Made by a program: the position numbers and the translations under genes | Part shown: positions 51,566 to 56,342 of the stretch, in pieces | Position numbering within the stretch: the first letter of the stretch is position 1 | Layout: the number at the start of each line of letters is the position of its first letter | The notes under the pieces: generated by a model | Seen by the model: the letters and a program-made list of their open reading frames with translations, nothing else | What the model was told of the DNA's origin: nothing | Databases searched by the model: none | From: a virus | Reading direction: 5' to 3' (one strand) | DNA length: 64,000 nucleotides | IMG/VR virus record: IMGVR_UViG_3300042868_013845 | Location: 18,877-82,876 of that record

Positions 51566-51820
51566 TTATTCTAGTTCTTTTTCGCTTTCAATATAATCAC
51601 GAGCACCAACAATCGCTTCTTCAGCTTTTACTATTGCTGCTTGTACATGCTCTGGTAAATTTTCATCATCGGCTAGCATATCATGCAAACCCTTTGCATT
51701 GCGAATAATTGTACGAAGTGCATTTTTTGCCATGCTGCCTTCATAATCATATTCTCCTGGATCCTTTTCAGATCCTTCAAGAATATGACGTGCCGCTTCT
51801 AATAAACTTTGTGTTTTCAT
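51566..51820 (-). CDS. Small late protein with capsid-targeting-like N-terminus, 84 residues
   Basis: MKTQSLLEAARHILEGSEKD has the same pattern as the neighbouring late proteins; I-L-E/G at residue 15 is a gp21-type site. Cleavage would leave a 69-residue acidic helical protein (AKNALRTIIRNAKGLHDMLA, then PEHVQAAIVKAEEAIVGARD). It starts 1 base after the stop of the 52091 gene and has no promoter, so it is the second gene of that late transcript. Function unknown; a packaged internal protein is the inference. Confidence 0.62.
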   Translation of the reverse strand: MKTQSLLEAARHILEGSEKDPGEYDYEGSMAKNALRTIIRNAKGLHDMLADDENLPEHVQAAIVKAEEAIVGARDYIESEKELE

Positions 51821-51821
51821 A

Positions 51822-52091
51822 TTAGTTACCGCTACGGTTTTTCCAGATTCGGTGTGTAGTCTTTAAGTTTGAAATAAGCTTTCTTGTGTCAGAGTTCTCA
51901 TAGCCAGTATCGCTCCATGCTTCAATCATCCATTGTAGCAATCGTTCTACATCTTCTGCATCAAACTCACTAATTGCATCAAGCATGTTTTCTGTAACAT
52001 CTGGATGATTAAATCCAGAAACTTTTTCATTAAGGACTTTTCCTTCAAGTAAGGCCTTTGCTGCGGTGATTAAATTGTTTTTATCTGTCAT
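51822..52091 (-). CDS. Small late protein with capsid-targeting-like N-terminus, 89 residues
   Basis: Start set at the ATG 52089-52091, because a perfect late promoter ends 5 nt upstream; an in-frame upstream extension would read through the promoter and a structured spacer. The N-terminus MTDKNNLITAAKALLEGKVL matches the shared element, with gp21-type sites L-L-E/G (16) and L-N-E/K (22). The body is an acidic helical domain (TENMLDAISEFDAEDVERLL, then WSDTGYENSDTRKLISNLK). A packaged internal protein is the inference. Confidence 0.62.
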   Translation of the reverse strand: MTDKNNLITAAKALLEGKVLNEKVSGFNHPDVTENMLDAISEFDAEDVERLLQWMIEAWSDTGYENSDTRKLISNLKTTHRIWKNRSGN

Positions 52092-52096
52092 ATTTC

Positions 52097-52104
52097 TATT
52101 TATA
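52097..52104 (-). promoter_or_regulatory. T4-type late promoter
   Basis: Minus-strand TATAAATA (perfect), 5 nt before the ATG at 52089-52091; it fixes the start of that gene. Confidence 0.78.
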
Positions 52105-52114
52105 AAATTTAGTA

Positions 52115-52188
52115 GCCGATGAAGGTAATGCTCTTTCGTATCTTGCGTGTAAAGCGAGCTCGTCCACAAAGCAGCATTGGTCATCGAC
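52115..52188 (-). ncRNA. tRNA-like structured element between two late genes
   Basis: GTCGATG (52182-52188) pairs with CATCGGC (52115-52121) over 7 bp like an acceptor stem. Inside, AATGCT/AGCATT, CTTT/AAAG and CTTGC/GCGAG also pair, and the central loop TTTACAC equals the anticodon loop of the nearby tRNA-Val. There is no T arm and no CCA. It could be a decayed tRNA or a structured 3' end of the upstream late mRNA. Confidence 0.35.
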
Positions 52189-52204
52189 GATCCTCAGAAG
52201 CTCA

Positions 52205-52714
52205 TTAACCTGGAATCCAAAGTTGTTTTATTAGTTTCCAGTTTTTTACATGCTTTGCAGCATCAAATACTACAAGCGCATCAAGATCTTTTTGAAAATC
52301 GCGTGGATCATAATCGCTATAAACAAGTCCGATATGTCCAGCTGCAATCAATGCTTTTGTTCCAGCATCGTTAAGTACTTCTTCGGCAGAAGGATTGCCA
52401 ATAATCATTTCAACCCAGTCATTGGAATCTACACCGATCTCATCAAATAATGAAGTGATATTATCATCATAGATGTGACTCACTGGCTTATCAAGAGTTG
52501 CGCTATAAAGAAAGGCAGAATCATTATTTTCAAGAGTATTTTGAAACCAACCATCAATTGCATGATCTTTTTCCAATGCAAACCATAATGGTTTATGAGT
52601 TAAAGAACTAATTGCCTTTGGAGAGCAATGATAAACAACATGACCAACTTTAGTCACTTCTTCATTAAGCTCAGCTAACAAGGCTTTTGCTTCAGATATA
52701 ATATCGCGTTTCAT
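52205..52714 (-). CDS. ADP-ribosyltransferase-like protein with capsid-targeting-like N-terminus, 169 residues
   Basis: Start set at the ATG 52712-52714, where a perfect late promoter ends 5 nt upstream. The N-terminus MKRDIISEAKALLAELNEEV fits the shared element (I-S-E/A at 8, L-A-E at 15). The body has the pattern of small ADP-ribosyltransferases: HVVYHCSPKAISSL (Y28-H29, like YHGS), LWFALEKDHAIDGWF, FLYSATLDKPVSHIYD, IAAGHIGLVYSD and LDALVVFDAAKHVKNWKLI (like 'G.DGLV...YVVFD..qI'). If right, it is a functional analogue of T4 Alt, which is packaged and modifies host RNA polymerase on entry. The fold call is from motif order only. Confidence 0.5.
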   Translation of the reverse strand: MKRDIISEAKALLAELNEEVTKVGHVVYHCSPKAISSLTHKPLWFALEKDHAIDGWFQNTLENNDSAFLYSATLDKPVSHIYDDNITSLFDEIGVDSNDWVEMIIGNPSAEEVLNDAGTKALIAAGHIGLVYSDYDPRDFQKDLDALVVFDAAKHVKNWKLIKQLWIPG

Positions 52715-52719
52715 AACGT

Positions 52720-52727
52720 TATTTATA
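52720..52727 (-). promoter_or_regulatory. T4-type late promoter
   Basis: Minus-strand TATAAATA (perfect), 5 nt before the ATG at 52712-52714; it decides the start of the ADP-ribosyltransferase-like gene. Confidence 0.78.
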
Positions 52728-52831
52728 AAAATTTGAAGATCAGTTGACATCAACACTTTGGAGATATTGACATGCAAGTTCAACCGACGGATCAAGCGGT
52801 TTAGACACCCTCTCGCAAAATTGGTGCATAA

Positions 52832-52862
52832 AGAAAGAGGCTGCAAGATGCAGCCTCTTTCT
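52832..52862 (-). terminator. Strong hairpin terminator
   Basis: A perfect 14-bp stem AGAAAGAGGCTGCA/TGCAGCCTCTTTCT with a 3-nt loop sits just after the stop of the 52884-53261 gene. The minus-strand tail begins TTTAT; in the other direction the flank is A-rich. The 100 nt between it and the next promoter (52730-52830) hold only small hairpins. Confidence 0.75.
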
Positions 52863-52883
52863 ATTAAAAATTCTTATTAAGAT

Positions 52884-53261
52884 TTATTGTGCAGCTTTAA
52901 GCTGTTTCTCGAAATCCTTTATCAAAGATGTTTTAAGTTCTACTTCTTTTTTATATTTTTCAATATATTCTTTGACTTTACTTGGTTTAAGCTCCATATT
53001 TTGTGGACTATCATGCCAATCGTTTCCACGACTTGCACCCCTTTTCTGGGCTATAGCCCATAATGTTTTATAATCATCGCTGCTAAGATTGCCTTTATCA
53101 TTAGGAATAAAGTTACCAATTGCATAAAGAATATATGCATCACCACCAAAACTTTTTGCAAAAAGACCAAAGAGTTTAGCTTTTGGATCTTTTGCTTCAG
53201 TTAATGACGATTTATTAAGTAAAATATCAGTTGCTGCTTCTAGTAATGTTTGTTCTTTCAT
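52884..53261 (-). CDS. Small late protein with capsid-targeting-like N-terminus, 125 residues
   Basis: Start set at the ATG 53259-53261, 8 nt after a perfect late promoter; a longer frame would run into a tRNA gene. MKEQTLLEAATDILLNKSSL is nearly identical to the N-terminus of the 48653 protein, then L-T-E/A (22) gives a gp21-type site. The mature part is basic and helical with FGLFAKSFGGDAYILYAIGN and KTLWAIAQKRGASRGNDWHD. Unknown function; it is the clearest member of the proposed packaged set. Confidence 0.65.
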   Translation of the reverse strand: MKEQTLLEAATDILLNKSSLTEAKDPKAKLFGLFAKSFGGDAYILYAIGNFIPNDKGNLSSDDYKTLWAIAQKRGASRGNDWHDSPQNMELKPSKVKEYIEKYKKEVELKTSLIKDFEKQLKAAQ

Positions 53262-53269
53262 GTTATCTT

Positions 53270-53277
53270 TATTTATA
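53270..53277 (-). promoter_or_regulatory. T4-type late promoter
   Basis: Minus-strand TATAAATA (perfect), 8 nt before the ATG at 53259-53261, directly after the tRNA-Trp gene. Confidence 0.78.
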
Positions 53278-53290
53278 AGATTTGAAATTT

Positions 53291-53366
53291 TGGCACGGAG
53301 AGTGAGAGTTGCACTCACCCAACAAGATTTGGAGTCTCGTTCGCCGACCTTGGGACATGCCTCCGT
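53291..53366 (-). tRNA. tRNA-Trp-like (CCA), divergent copy
   Basis: Acceptor ACGGAGG/TCTCCGT (starts with A1-U72), loop CTCCAAA, G73, encoded CCA. The T loop TGCAACT departs from TTCRANN and the D stem is weak. A second, canonical tRNA-Trp lies at 55821-55894, so this copy may be decaying or specialised. Confidence 0.65.
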
Positions 53367-53386
53367 ATAATTCTATTAAAAAAAAT

Positions 53387-53471
53387 TGGAGCTGAAGGTG
53401 GGATTCGAACCCACGATGTTTTTCTTACTATCTTACAAGGATAGTGCCGTCGACCACTTGGCTACTTCAGC
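53387..53471 (-). tRNA. tRNA-Thr (UGU) with enlarged variable region
   Basis: Acceptor GCTGAAG/CTTCAGC, loop CTTGTAA (as in T4 tRNA-Thr), T arm GTGGGTTCGAATCCCAC, encoded CCA. Unusual: a 13-nt variable region without a clear stem, a class II-like D arm (GCC...GGC) and U73 instead of A73. Confidence 0.75.
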
Positions 53472-53610
53472 ATTGAAAGTGTACGGCGTTTTCTTTTAAT
53501 TCAGATCACCGAAATTCTGAATTCTTTTTTCCTCATGTGGTCTAAGCACCTTCTCCCTTTCGGGCGCATTATCATCTATACTATGTTACGGAATTACAGA
53601 GTTGTTAAAT
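53472..53610. other. Non-coding spacer with hairpin
   Basis: 139 nt between two tRNA genes. It holds an 8-bp inverted repeat AATTCAGA/TCTGAATT (about 53500-53525) followed on the plus strand by CTTTTTT, and a small CCC-GAAA-GGG hairpin. No tRNA or ORF is visible. Confidence 0.4.
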
Positions 53611-53684
53611 TGGTACGCTAACTGAGAATCTAACTCAGGAATTCTGCTTGGAAGACAGACATTTTACCATTAAATTATTAGCGC
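53611..53684 (-). tRNA. tRNA-Gly (UCC), copy 1
   Basis: Acceptor GCGCTAA/TTAGCGT, loop CTTCCAA, T arm CTGAGTTAGATTCTCAG (C56 replaced by A), encoded CCA. Confidence 0.85.
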
Positions 53685-53686
53685 GT

Positions 53687-53887
53687 TTATTGTGAAAGGC
53701 CAAGCTGATAAATTTCAGCAATTGCATCTTTCAGTTTTTGGCTTTCAGCTTGCAAATTTCCTAGGCTATACATCGCATAAACTGTAGTTAATTTTTTTTG
53801 CGTAGCTGAATCCAACTGATGCCACGATTTCGGTTTTGATTCTGTTAAAACGCGTAATGCAATATTCTCCAAGGAGTCTTTCTTCAT
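53687..53887 (-). CDS. Small late protein with capsid-targeting-like N-terminus, 66 residues
   Basis: MKKDSLENIALRVLTESKPK fits the shared element, with V-L-T-E/S at residue 16 as a gp21-type site. The remaining 50 residues form a helical, basic peptide (WHQLDSATQKKLTTVYAMYS, then LQAESQKLKDAIAEIYQLG). A perfect late promoter lies 5 nt before the ATG. The gene is wedged between tRNA-Gly and tRNA-His. Cleaved and packaged, it would be a short internal peptide like those of T4. Confidence 0.6.
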   Translation of the reverse strand: MKKDSLENIALRVLTESKPKSWHQLDSATQKKLTTVYAMYSLGNLQAESQKLKDAIAEIYQLGLSQ

Positions 53888-53892
53888 GTTCT

Positions 53893-53900
53893 TATTTATA
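53893..53900 (-). promoter_or_regulatory. T4-type late promoter
   Basis: Minus-strand TATAAATA (perfect), 5 nt before the ATG at 53885-53887. Confidence 0.78.
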
Positions 53901-53907
53901 CAAAAGT

Positions 53908-53982
53908 TGGTCCAGCTGCTCGGGATCGAACCGAGTTAGTACGCGTCACAAGCGTAGACTTTACCATATAAGCTACAGCGGG
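53908..53982 (-). tRNA. tRNA-His (GUG)
   Basis: Acceptor CCCGCTG/CAGCTGG with a C3-U70 mismatch, anticodon arm TACGCTTGTGACGCGTA, T loop TTCGATC, encoded CCA. It lacks the usual G-1:C73 pair: base -1 is C and base 73 is A. Confidence 0.85.
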
Positions 53983-53992
53983 GATTGAAATT

Positions 53993-54068
53993 TGGTGGAG
54001 CTACTCGGATTTGAACCGAGAACCTTATCCTTGCAAAGGATCTGCGCTACCAATTGCGCCATAGCCCC
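53993..54068 (-). tRNA. tRNA-Ala (UGC)
   Basis: Acceptor GGGGCTA/TAGCTCC, loop TTTGCAA, T arm CTCGGTTCAAATCCGAG, A73, encoded CCA. Confidence 0.93.
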
Positions 54069-54229
54069 ATTAAAAAATTATTTATACATTAACACTATAG
54101 GATTTCACGATCCATTCCATACTACACAGACCTCACCAGAGTCAAGGAATCGAACCTTCTACATTGTATGTCTATCTATAATCACCACGTCGCTTGATCA
54201 GGGTGTGGCGTGTTAATGTTTCAAGAAAT
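54069..54229 (-). pseudogene. Degenerate tRNA-like remnant
   Basis: About 54125-54215 keeps an intact T-arm core (AAGGTTCGATTCCTT), a D-arm-like ATCA...TGAT with GG, and an acceptor-like CCACACC/GGTGAGG with one mismatch, but spacing is wrong and CCA is absent. It looks like a broken tRNA. The rest of the spacer has no feature I can support. Confidence 0.4.
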
Positions 54230-54337
54230 TGGTACGCCCGACAGGAGTTGAACCTGCTTTCAATGGTTTATTTTAAGCCTTCTCATTTCCGTGAAGGCTC
54301 GAAAGAGACCACTGCTTGACCGTTAAGCTTCAGGCGT
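54230..54337 (-). tRNA. tRNA with a 33-nt insertion in the anticodon loop
   Basis: Acceptor ACGCCTG/CGGGCGT, D arm GCTTAACGGTCAAGC, T arm GCAGGTTCAACTCCTGT and CCA are all sound. The anticodon stem GTGGT/ACCAT encloses a 40-nt loop (54268-54307) instead of 7, containing its own 7-bp hairpin (AGCCTTC/GAAGGCT). Removal of 33 nt could leave CTCATAA (CAU) or CTCTTAA (CUU), so identity is open. A tiny intron or an inactivating insertion are the options. Confidence 0.55.
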
Positions 54338-54339
54338 AT

Positions 54340-54867
54340 TTAAAATTTATTAGTTTCTTTCTGTCTTTTCCAACGTTCGAATTGTTTTTCTCTAAGTTTT
54401 TGTTTCGTTGCTTCACTAAGAGGATTACGCTTTCTTTTACAAGGTATTTTAGGCATATCTAATGAATTAGGATTTTTTCTATGACCTTTATTCCATGGTA
54501 TTTTTCCTTTTAATGATGAATTGTCACGACTCGCATTAGCCTCAGCTATTTTTTTACGAACCTCAATGGTATGCTTCTTTCCTTTAAAATGAGCTCCGCC
54601 TTCGCCGCCAACACCCAAGTTATATGTATCTTCGCGTAATACAAATTCTTCGGTAATTAATTCCTTTTCTTTATTATTCATTTCTTCTTCAGTCTGGAAT
54701 ATGAATAATATTTCCTTAGTAAAATTTTCTTTGCCATGTTTTTTAATGGCATTTACTATTGCTTTACCAGAACCGTAATAAGAATCATTTGCATCTAATG
54801 TTTGGTGCTTACCAATATATATCTTTCCATTAAGATTATTGGTAATTTTATAGATTGTGTATAACAT
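54340..54867 (-). CDS. GIY-YIG homing endonuclease with NUMOD3 motifs, 175 residues
   Basis: Start set at the ATG 54865-54867, 5 nt after a late promoter. Residues 2-30 (LYTIYKITNNLNGKIYIGKH) hold the GIY-YIG core, with YYGSGKAIVNAIKKHGKENF and the catalytic Glu region KELITEEF following. The C-terminus has two NUMOD3-type DNA-binding repeats (GKKHTIEVRKKIAEANA and LSEATKQKLREKQFERW), as in T4 Seg proteins. It is inserted into a tRNA array: the 54868-54917 segment upstream is a cut-off tRNA 5' half. Late expression of a Seg-type enzyme is as in T4. Confidence 0.88.
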   Translation of the reverse strand: MLYTIYKITNNLNGKIYIGKHQTLDANDSYYGSGKAIVNAIKKHGKENFTKEILFIFQTEEEMNNKEKELITEEFVLREDTYNLGVGGEGGAHFKGKKHTIEVRKKIAEANASRDNSSLKGKIPWNKGHRKNPNSLDMPKIPCKRKRNPLSEATKQKLREKQFERWKRQKETNKF

Positions 54868-54872
54868 AAAGA

Positions 54873-54880
54873 TATTTATA
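54873..54880 (-). promoter_or_regulatory. T4-type late promoter of the homing endonuclease
   Basis: Minus-strand TATAAATA (perfect), 5 nt before the ATG; it begins where the truncated tRNA sequence ends. Confidence 0.75.
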
Positions 54881-54921
54881 CAAATCATAGACCCTTGCTC
54901 TACCACTGAGCTACAAGCGCA
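54881..54921 (-). pseudogene. Truncated tRNA 5' half
   Basis: The minus strand reads GCGCTTGTAGCTCAGTGGTA, then GAGCAAGGGTCTATG: acceptor strand, U8-A9, complete D arm and the start of an anticodon stem. It stops at the homing endonuclease promoter, so the 3' half has been lost. Confidence 0.7.
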
Positions 54922-54930
54922 TTGAAAATT

Positions 54931-55010
54931 TGGTACTCCTAGTGGGGGATTGAACCCACGACCTCCCACTTATAAGGCGGGTGCTCTGACCACGACTGAG
55001 CTATAGGAGC
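54931..55010 (-). tRNA. tRNA-Ile (UAU)
   Basis: Acceptor GCTCCTA/TAGGAGT, anticodon arm CCCGCCTTATAAGTGGG, T loop TTCAATC, encoded CCA. A UAU anticodon reads AUA without needing lysidine modification; rare in bacteria. Confidence 0.9.
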
Positions 55011-55115
55011 ATTGAAAATTGTTGGTCGTTCTCTCCCGCCGTCACTCTCTAAAGTCATGCACTTCGCAATCTTTAGTATCGTTTTAAGTTAACGTAGTTG
55101 TTTAAGGTTAATAAA

Positions 55116-55201
55116 ATGAAACACTTCTGCAAGATATACATACTCTTCGCCCGAAAGCTTTAGCCATTACGCTAGTGGAAGAGCCCGTCCCTATGTTTCA
55201 T
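55116..55201 (-). ncRNA. Structured RNA candidate closed by 8-bp stem
   Basis: ATGAAACA (minus 55194-55201) pairs with TGTTTCAT (55116-55123). Inside, CTCTTC/GAAGAG and TAGC/GCTA form further helices. The inner part has D-arm-like GTAATGGCTAAAGC but no T arm. Its closing stem resembles that of the 56959-57089 element in style. Confidence 0.3.
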
Positions 55202-55209
55202 GAGCCCGT

Positions 55210-55380
55210 TTAGGATAATTGAGTTGACACACGCCGAAGTTTGAGAGGCAGAAATTTGTTCAAGTATCCGGTCTTGTCGAGATATTGTTTTGTTTCGGTC
55301 AAAAGACTTACTACGCATTCGCACTCGCAATCACCCTCTCTTATGGTCTCGTAAATTACATCAGCTAGACCGTCTGTGTC
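55210..55380 (-). pseudogene. Coding-like fragment lacking a start codon
   Basis: A 56-codon open frame ending in TAA has protein-like composition (ADVIYETIREGDCECECVVS, then LLTETKQYLDKTGYLNKFLP), including a C-E-C-E-C run. No ATG, GTG or TTG opens it; the frame runs back into a tRNA-Gly gene. It may be the 3' remnant of a lost gene. Confidence 0.3.
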
Positions 55381-55385
55381 AAAAT

Positions 55386-55459
55386 TGGTACGCTATGTGG
55401 GAGTCGAACCCACGCCTCGAACTTGGAAGGATCACGTGCTGCCGTAACACTTATAGCGC
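55386..55459 (-). tRNA. tRNA-Gly (UCC), copy 2
   Basis: Acceptor GCGCTAT/ATAGCGT, loop CTTCCAA, T arm GTGGGTTCGACTCCCAC, encoded CCA. The anticodon stem has one T-T mismatch. Its T arm is canonical, unlike copy 1. Confidence 0.87.
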
Positions 55460-55468
55460 TTTTAAAAA

Positions 55469-55559
55469 TGGCTCCCAGCCTAGGTAACGATCCTAGCCTC
55501 CATTATTCATGGTGCAGTGGTTAACAGCCACGCCCGTTCGCCTGCTCGGGTCGCTGGGA
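55469..55559 (-). tRNA. tRNA-Asn (GUU) with long variable arm
   Basis: Acceptor TCCCAGC/GCTGGGA with G73 (as in bacterial tRNA-Asn), loop CTGTTAA, encoded CCA. A 19-nt variable region forms a CCAT/ATGG stem, giving a class II shape unusual for Asn. T loop ATCGTTA has A54 and T58 swapped. Confidence 0.8.
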
Positions 55560-55568
55560 TTTGAAAAT

Positions 55569-55643
55569 TGGTAGGACCTAGATGAATTGAACATCTATCT
55601 ATCGGGTCAAAGCCGAGAGTAATAACCGTTATACGAAAGTCCT
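55569..55643 (-). tRNA. tRNA-Gln (UUG)
   Basis: Acceptor AGGACTT/AGGTCCT, loop CTTTGAC, T arm AGATGTTCAATTCATCT, encoded CCA. Confidence 0.88.
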
Positions 55644-55651
55644 GTTGAAAT

Positions 55652-55726
55652 TGGTAGGTGCTCTGGGTAACGATCCCAGTTCTACGAGTTAAAAGCCCGT
55701 TGCTTCACCATTAAAGCTTAGCACCC
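55652..55726 (-). tRNA. tRNA-Lys (UUU)
   Basis: Acceptor GGGTGCT/AGCACCT, loop CTTTTAA, T arm CTGGGATCGTTACCCAG (A54/T58 swapped), encoded CCA. Confidence 0.9.
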
Positions 55727-55742
55727 ATTGTTTATTGAAAAA

Positions 55743-55818
55743 TGGTCAAGGCGTCCGGACTCGAGCCGGCTTCTATCGGGTAAGAACCGATTGCTTCAGC
55801 CATCAAAGCTTCGCCTCG
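55743..55818 (-). tRNA. tRNA-Lys (CUU)
   Basis: Acceptor CGAGGCG/CGCCTTG, anticodon arm ATCGGTTCTTACCCGAT, T loop CTCGAGT, encoded CCA. C54 instead of T54 is unusual. Confidence 0.82.
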
Positions 55819-55820
55819 TT

Positions 55821-55894
55821 TGGCACGTTGAGTAGGAATCGAACCCACGTCTTTGGTTTTGGAGACCAAGGTCTTGCCACTAGACGATCAACGC
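55821..55894 (-). tRNA. tRNA-Trp (CCA)
   Basis: Acceptor GCGTTGA/TCAACGT, anticodon arm TTGGTCTCCAAAACCAA, T loop TTCGATT, G73, encoded CCA. Confidence 0.92.
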
Positions 55895-55906
55895 ATGTTT
55901 TGAAAT

Positions 55907-55981
55907 TGGTCGGATAATTGAGAATCGAACTCAACTATGCTTGCTCCCAAAGCAAGTGCCTCACCAGTCGGCCTTTATCCG
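55907..55981 (-). tRNA. tRNA-Pro (UGG)
   Basis: Acceptor CGGATAA/TTATCCG (C1-G72 as in bacterial tRNA-Pro), anticodon arm CTTGCTTTGGGAGCAAG, T loop TTCGATT, A73, encoded CCA. Confidence 0.92.
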
Positions 55982-55991
55982 TATTAAAAAA

Positions 55992-56084
55992 TGGCGGAAC
56001 GTATTGGATTTGAACCAATGCAACCTTTATAGGGTTGGCCACGTCTTAGCAGGACGGCACAATACCAGACTCTGTCAACGTTCC
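55992..56084 (-). tRNA. tRNA-Ser (GCU)
   Basis: Class II, acceptor GGAACGT/ACGTTCC, anticodon arm CGTCCTGCTAAGACG, long variable arm, T arm ATTGGTTCAAATCCAAT, G73, encoded CCA. Confidence 0.93.
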
Positions 56085-56092
56085 TTAAAATT

Positions 56093-56167
56093 TGGCGGGA
56101 ATGACGAATTACGATATCGCGACCTCTAGCGTGACAGGCTAGCGCTCTTCCTCTGAGCTACATCCCC
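56093..56167 (-). tRNA. tRNA-Asp (GUC)
   Basis: Acceptor GGGGATG/CATTCCC, anticodon arm CTAGCCTGTCACGCTAG, G73, encoded CCA. T loop ATCGTAA with T53.T61, the same odd T arm as the Met/Ile2 tRNA at 50751. Confidence 0.9.
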
Positions 56168-56174
56168 AAGAAAT

Positions 56175-56248
56175 TGGTTGCGGAGGTGGGATTCGAACCC
56201 ACGTGCACGGCTTATGAGACCGTTGAGTTGCCGCTACTCTACCCCGCG
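56175..56248 (-). tRNA. Initiator tRNA-fMet (CAU)
   Basis: Acceptor CGCGGGG/CTCCGCA leaves C1 opposite A72, the hallmark of bacterial initiators needed for formylation. Anticodon loop CTCATAA, T arm GTGGGTTCGAATCCCAC, end CCGCAACCA as in host initiators. The anticodon stem has G.U at 31-39 instead of the third G-C pair. Confidence 0.9.
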
Positions 56249-56257
56249 ATTGAAAAT

Positions 56258-56332
56258 TGGCCGGTATGGACGCGCTTGAATCGTCTTATGCTGTTCTTCA
56301 GACAGCCGCTTCACCATTAAAGCTTCATACCG
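56258..56332 (-). tRNA. tRNA-Phe (GAA)
   Basis: Acceptor CGGTATG/CATACCG, anticodon arm GCTGTCTGAAGAACAGC, T arm GACGATTCAAGCGCGTC, encoded CCA. G73 and C1-G72 are unusual for tRNA-Phe. Confidence 0.85.
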
Positions 56333-56342
56333 ATATTAAAAT

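Larger units (their letters stand above)
55011..55385. other. 375-nt spacer without an intact gene
   Basis: It holds a minus-strand coding-like fragment (55210-55380), a structured element closed by an 8-bp stem (55116-55201) and a hairpin CTAAAG/CTTTAG near 55050-55075. No complete tRNA, promoter or start-bearing ORF is visible. Confidence 0.4.

Noticed and set aside
52205-52846. Longer N-terminus for the ADP-ribosyltransferase-like protein
   Set aside because: The extension would cross the TATAAATA box that ends 5 nt before the ATG at 52714, and its sequence has no protein character.
52884-53318. Longer N-terminus for the 125-residue late protein
   Set aside because: It would run into the tRNA-Trp gene; the ATG at 53261 sits at the usual distance from the late promoter and begins the shared MKxxTLLEAA element.
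54268-54307. Group I or group II intron in the tRNA anticodon loop
   Set aside because: The insertion is only 33 nt beyond a normal loop, far too small for a self-splicing intron.
54340-54969. Longer N-terminus for the homing endonuclease
   Set aside because: The added residues translate tRNA sequence; the ATG at 54867 starts right at the GIY-YIG domain behind a late promoter.
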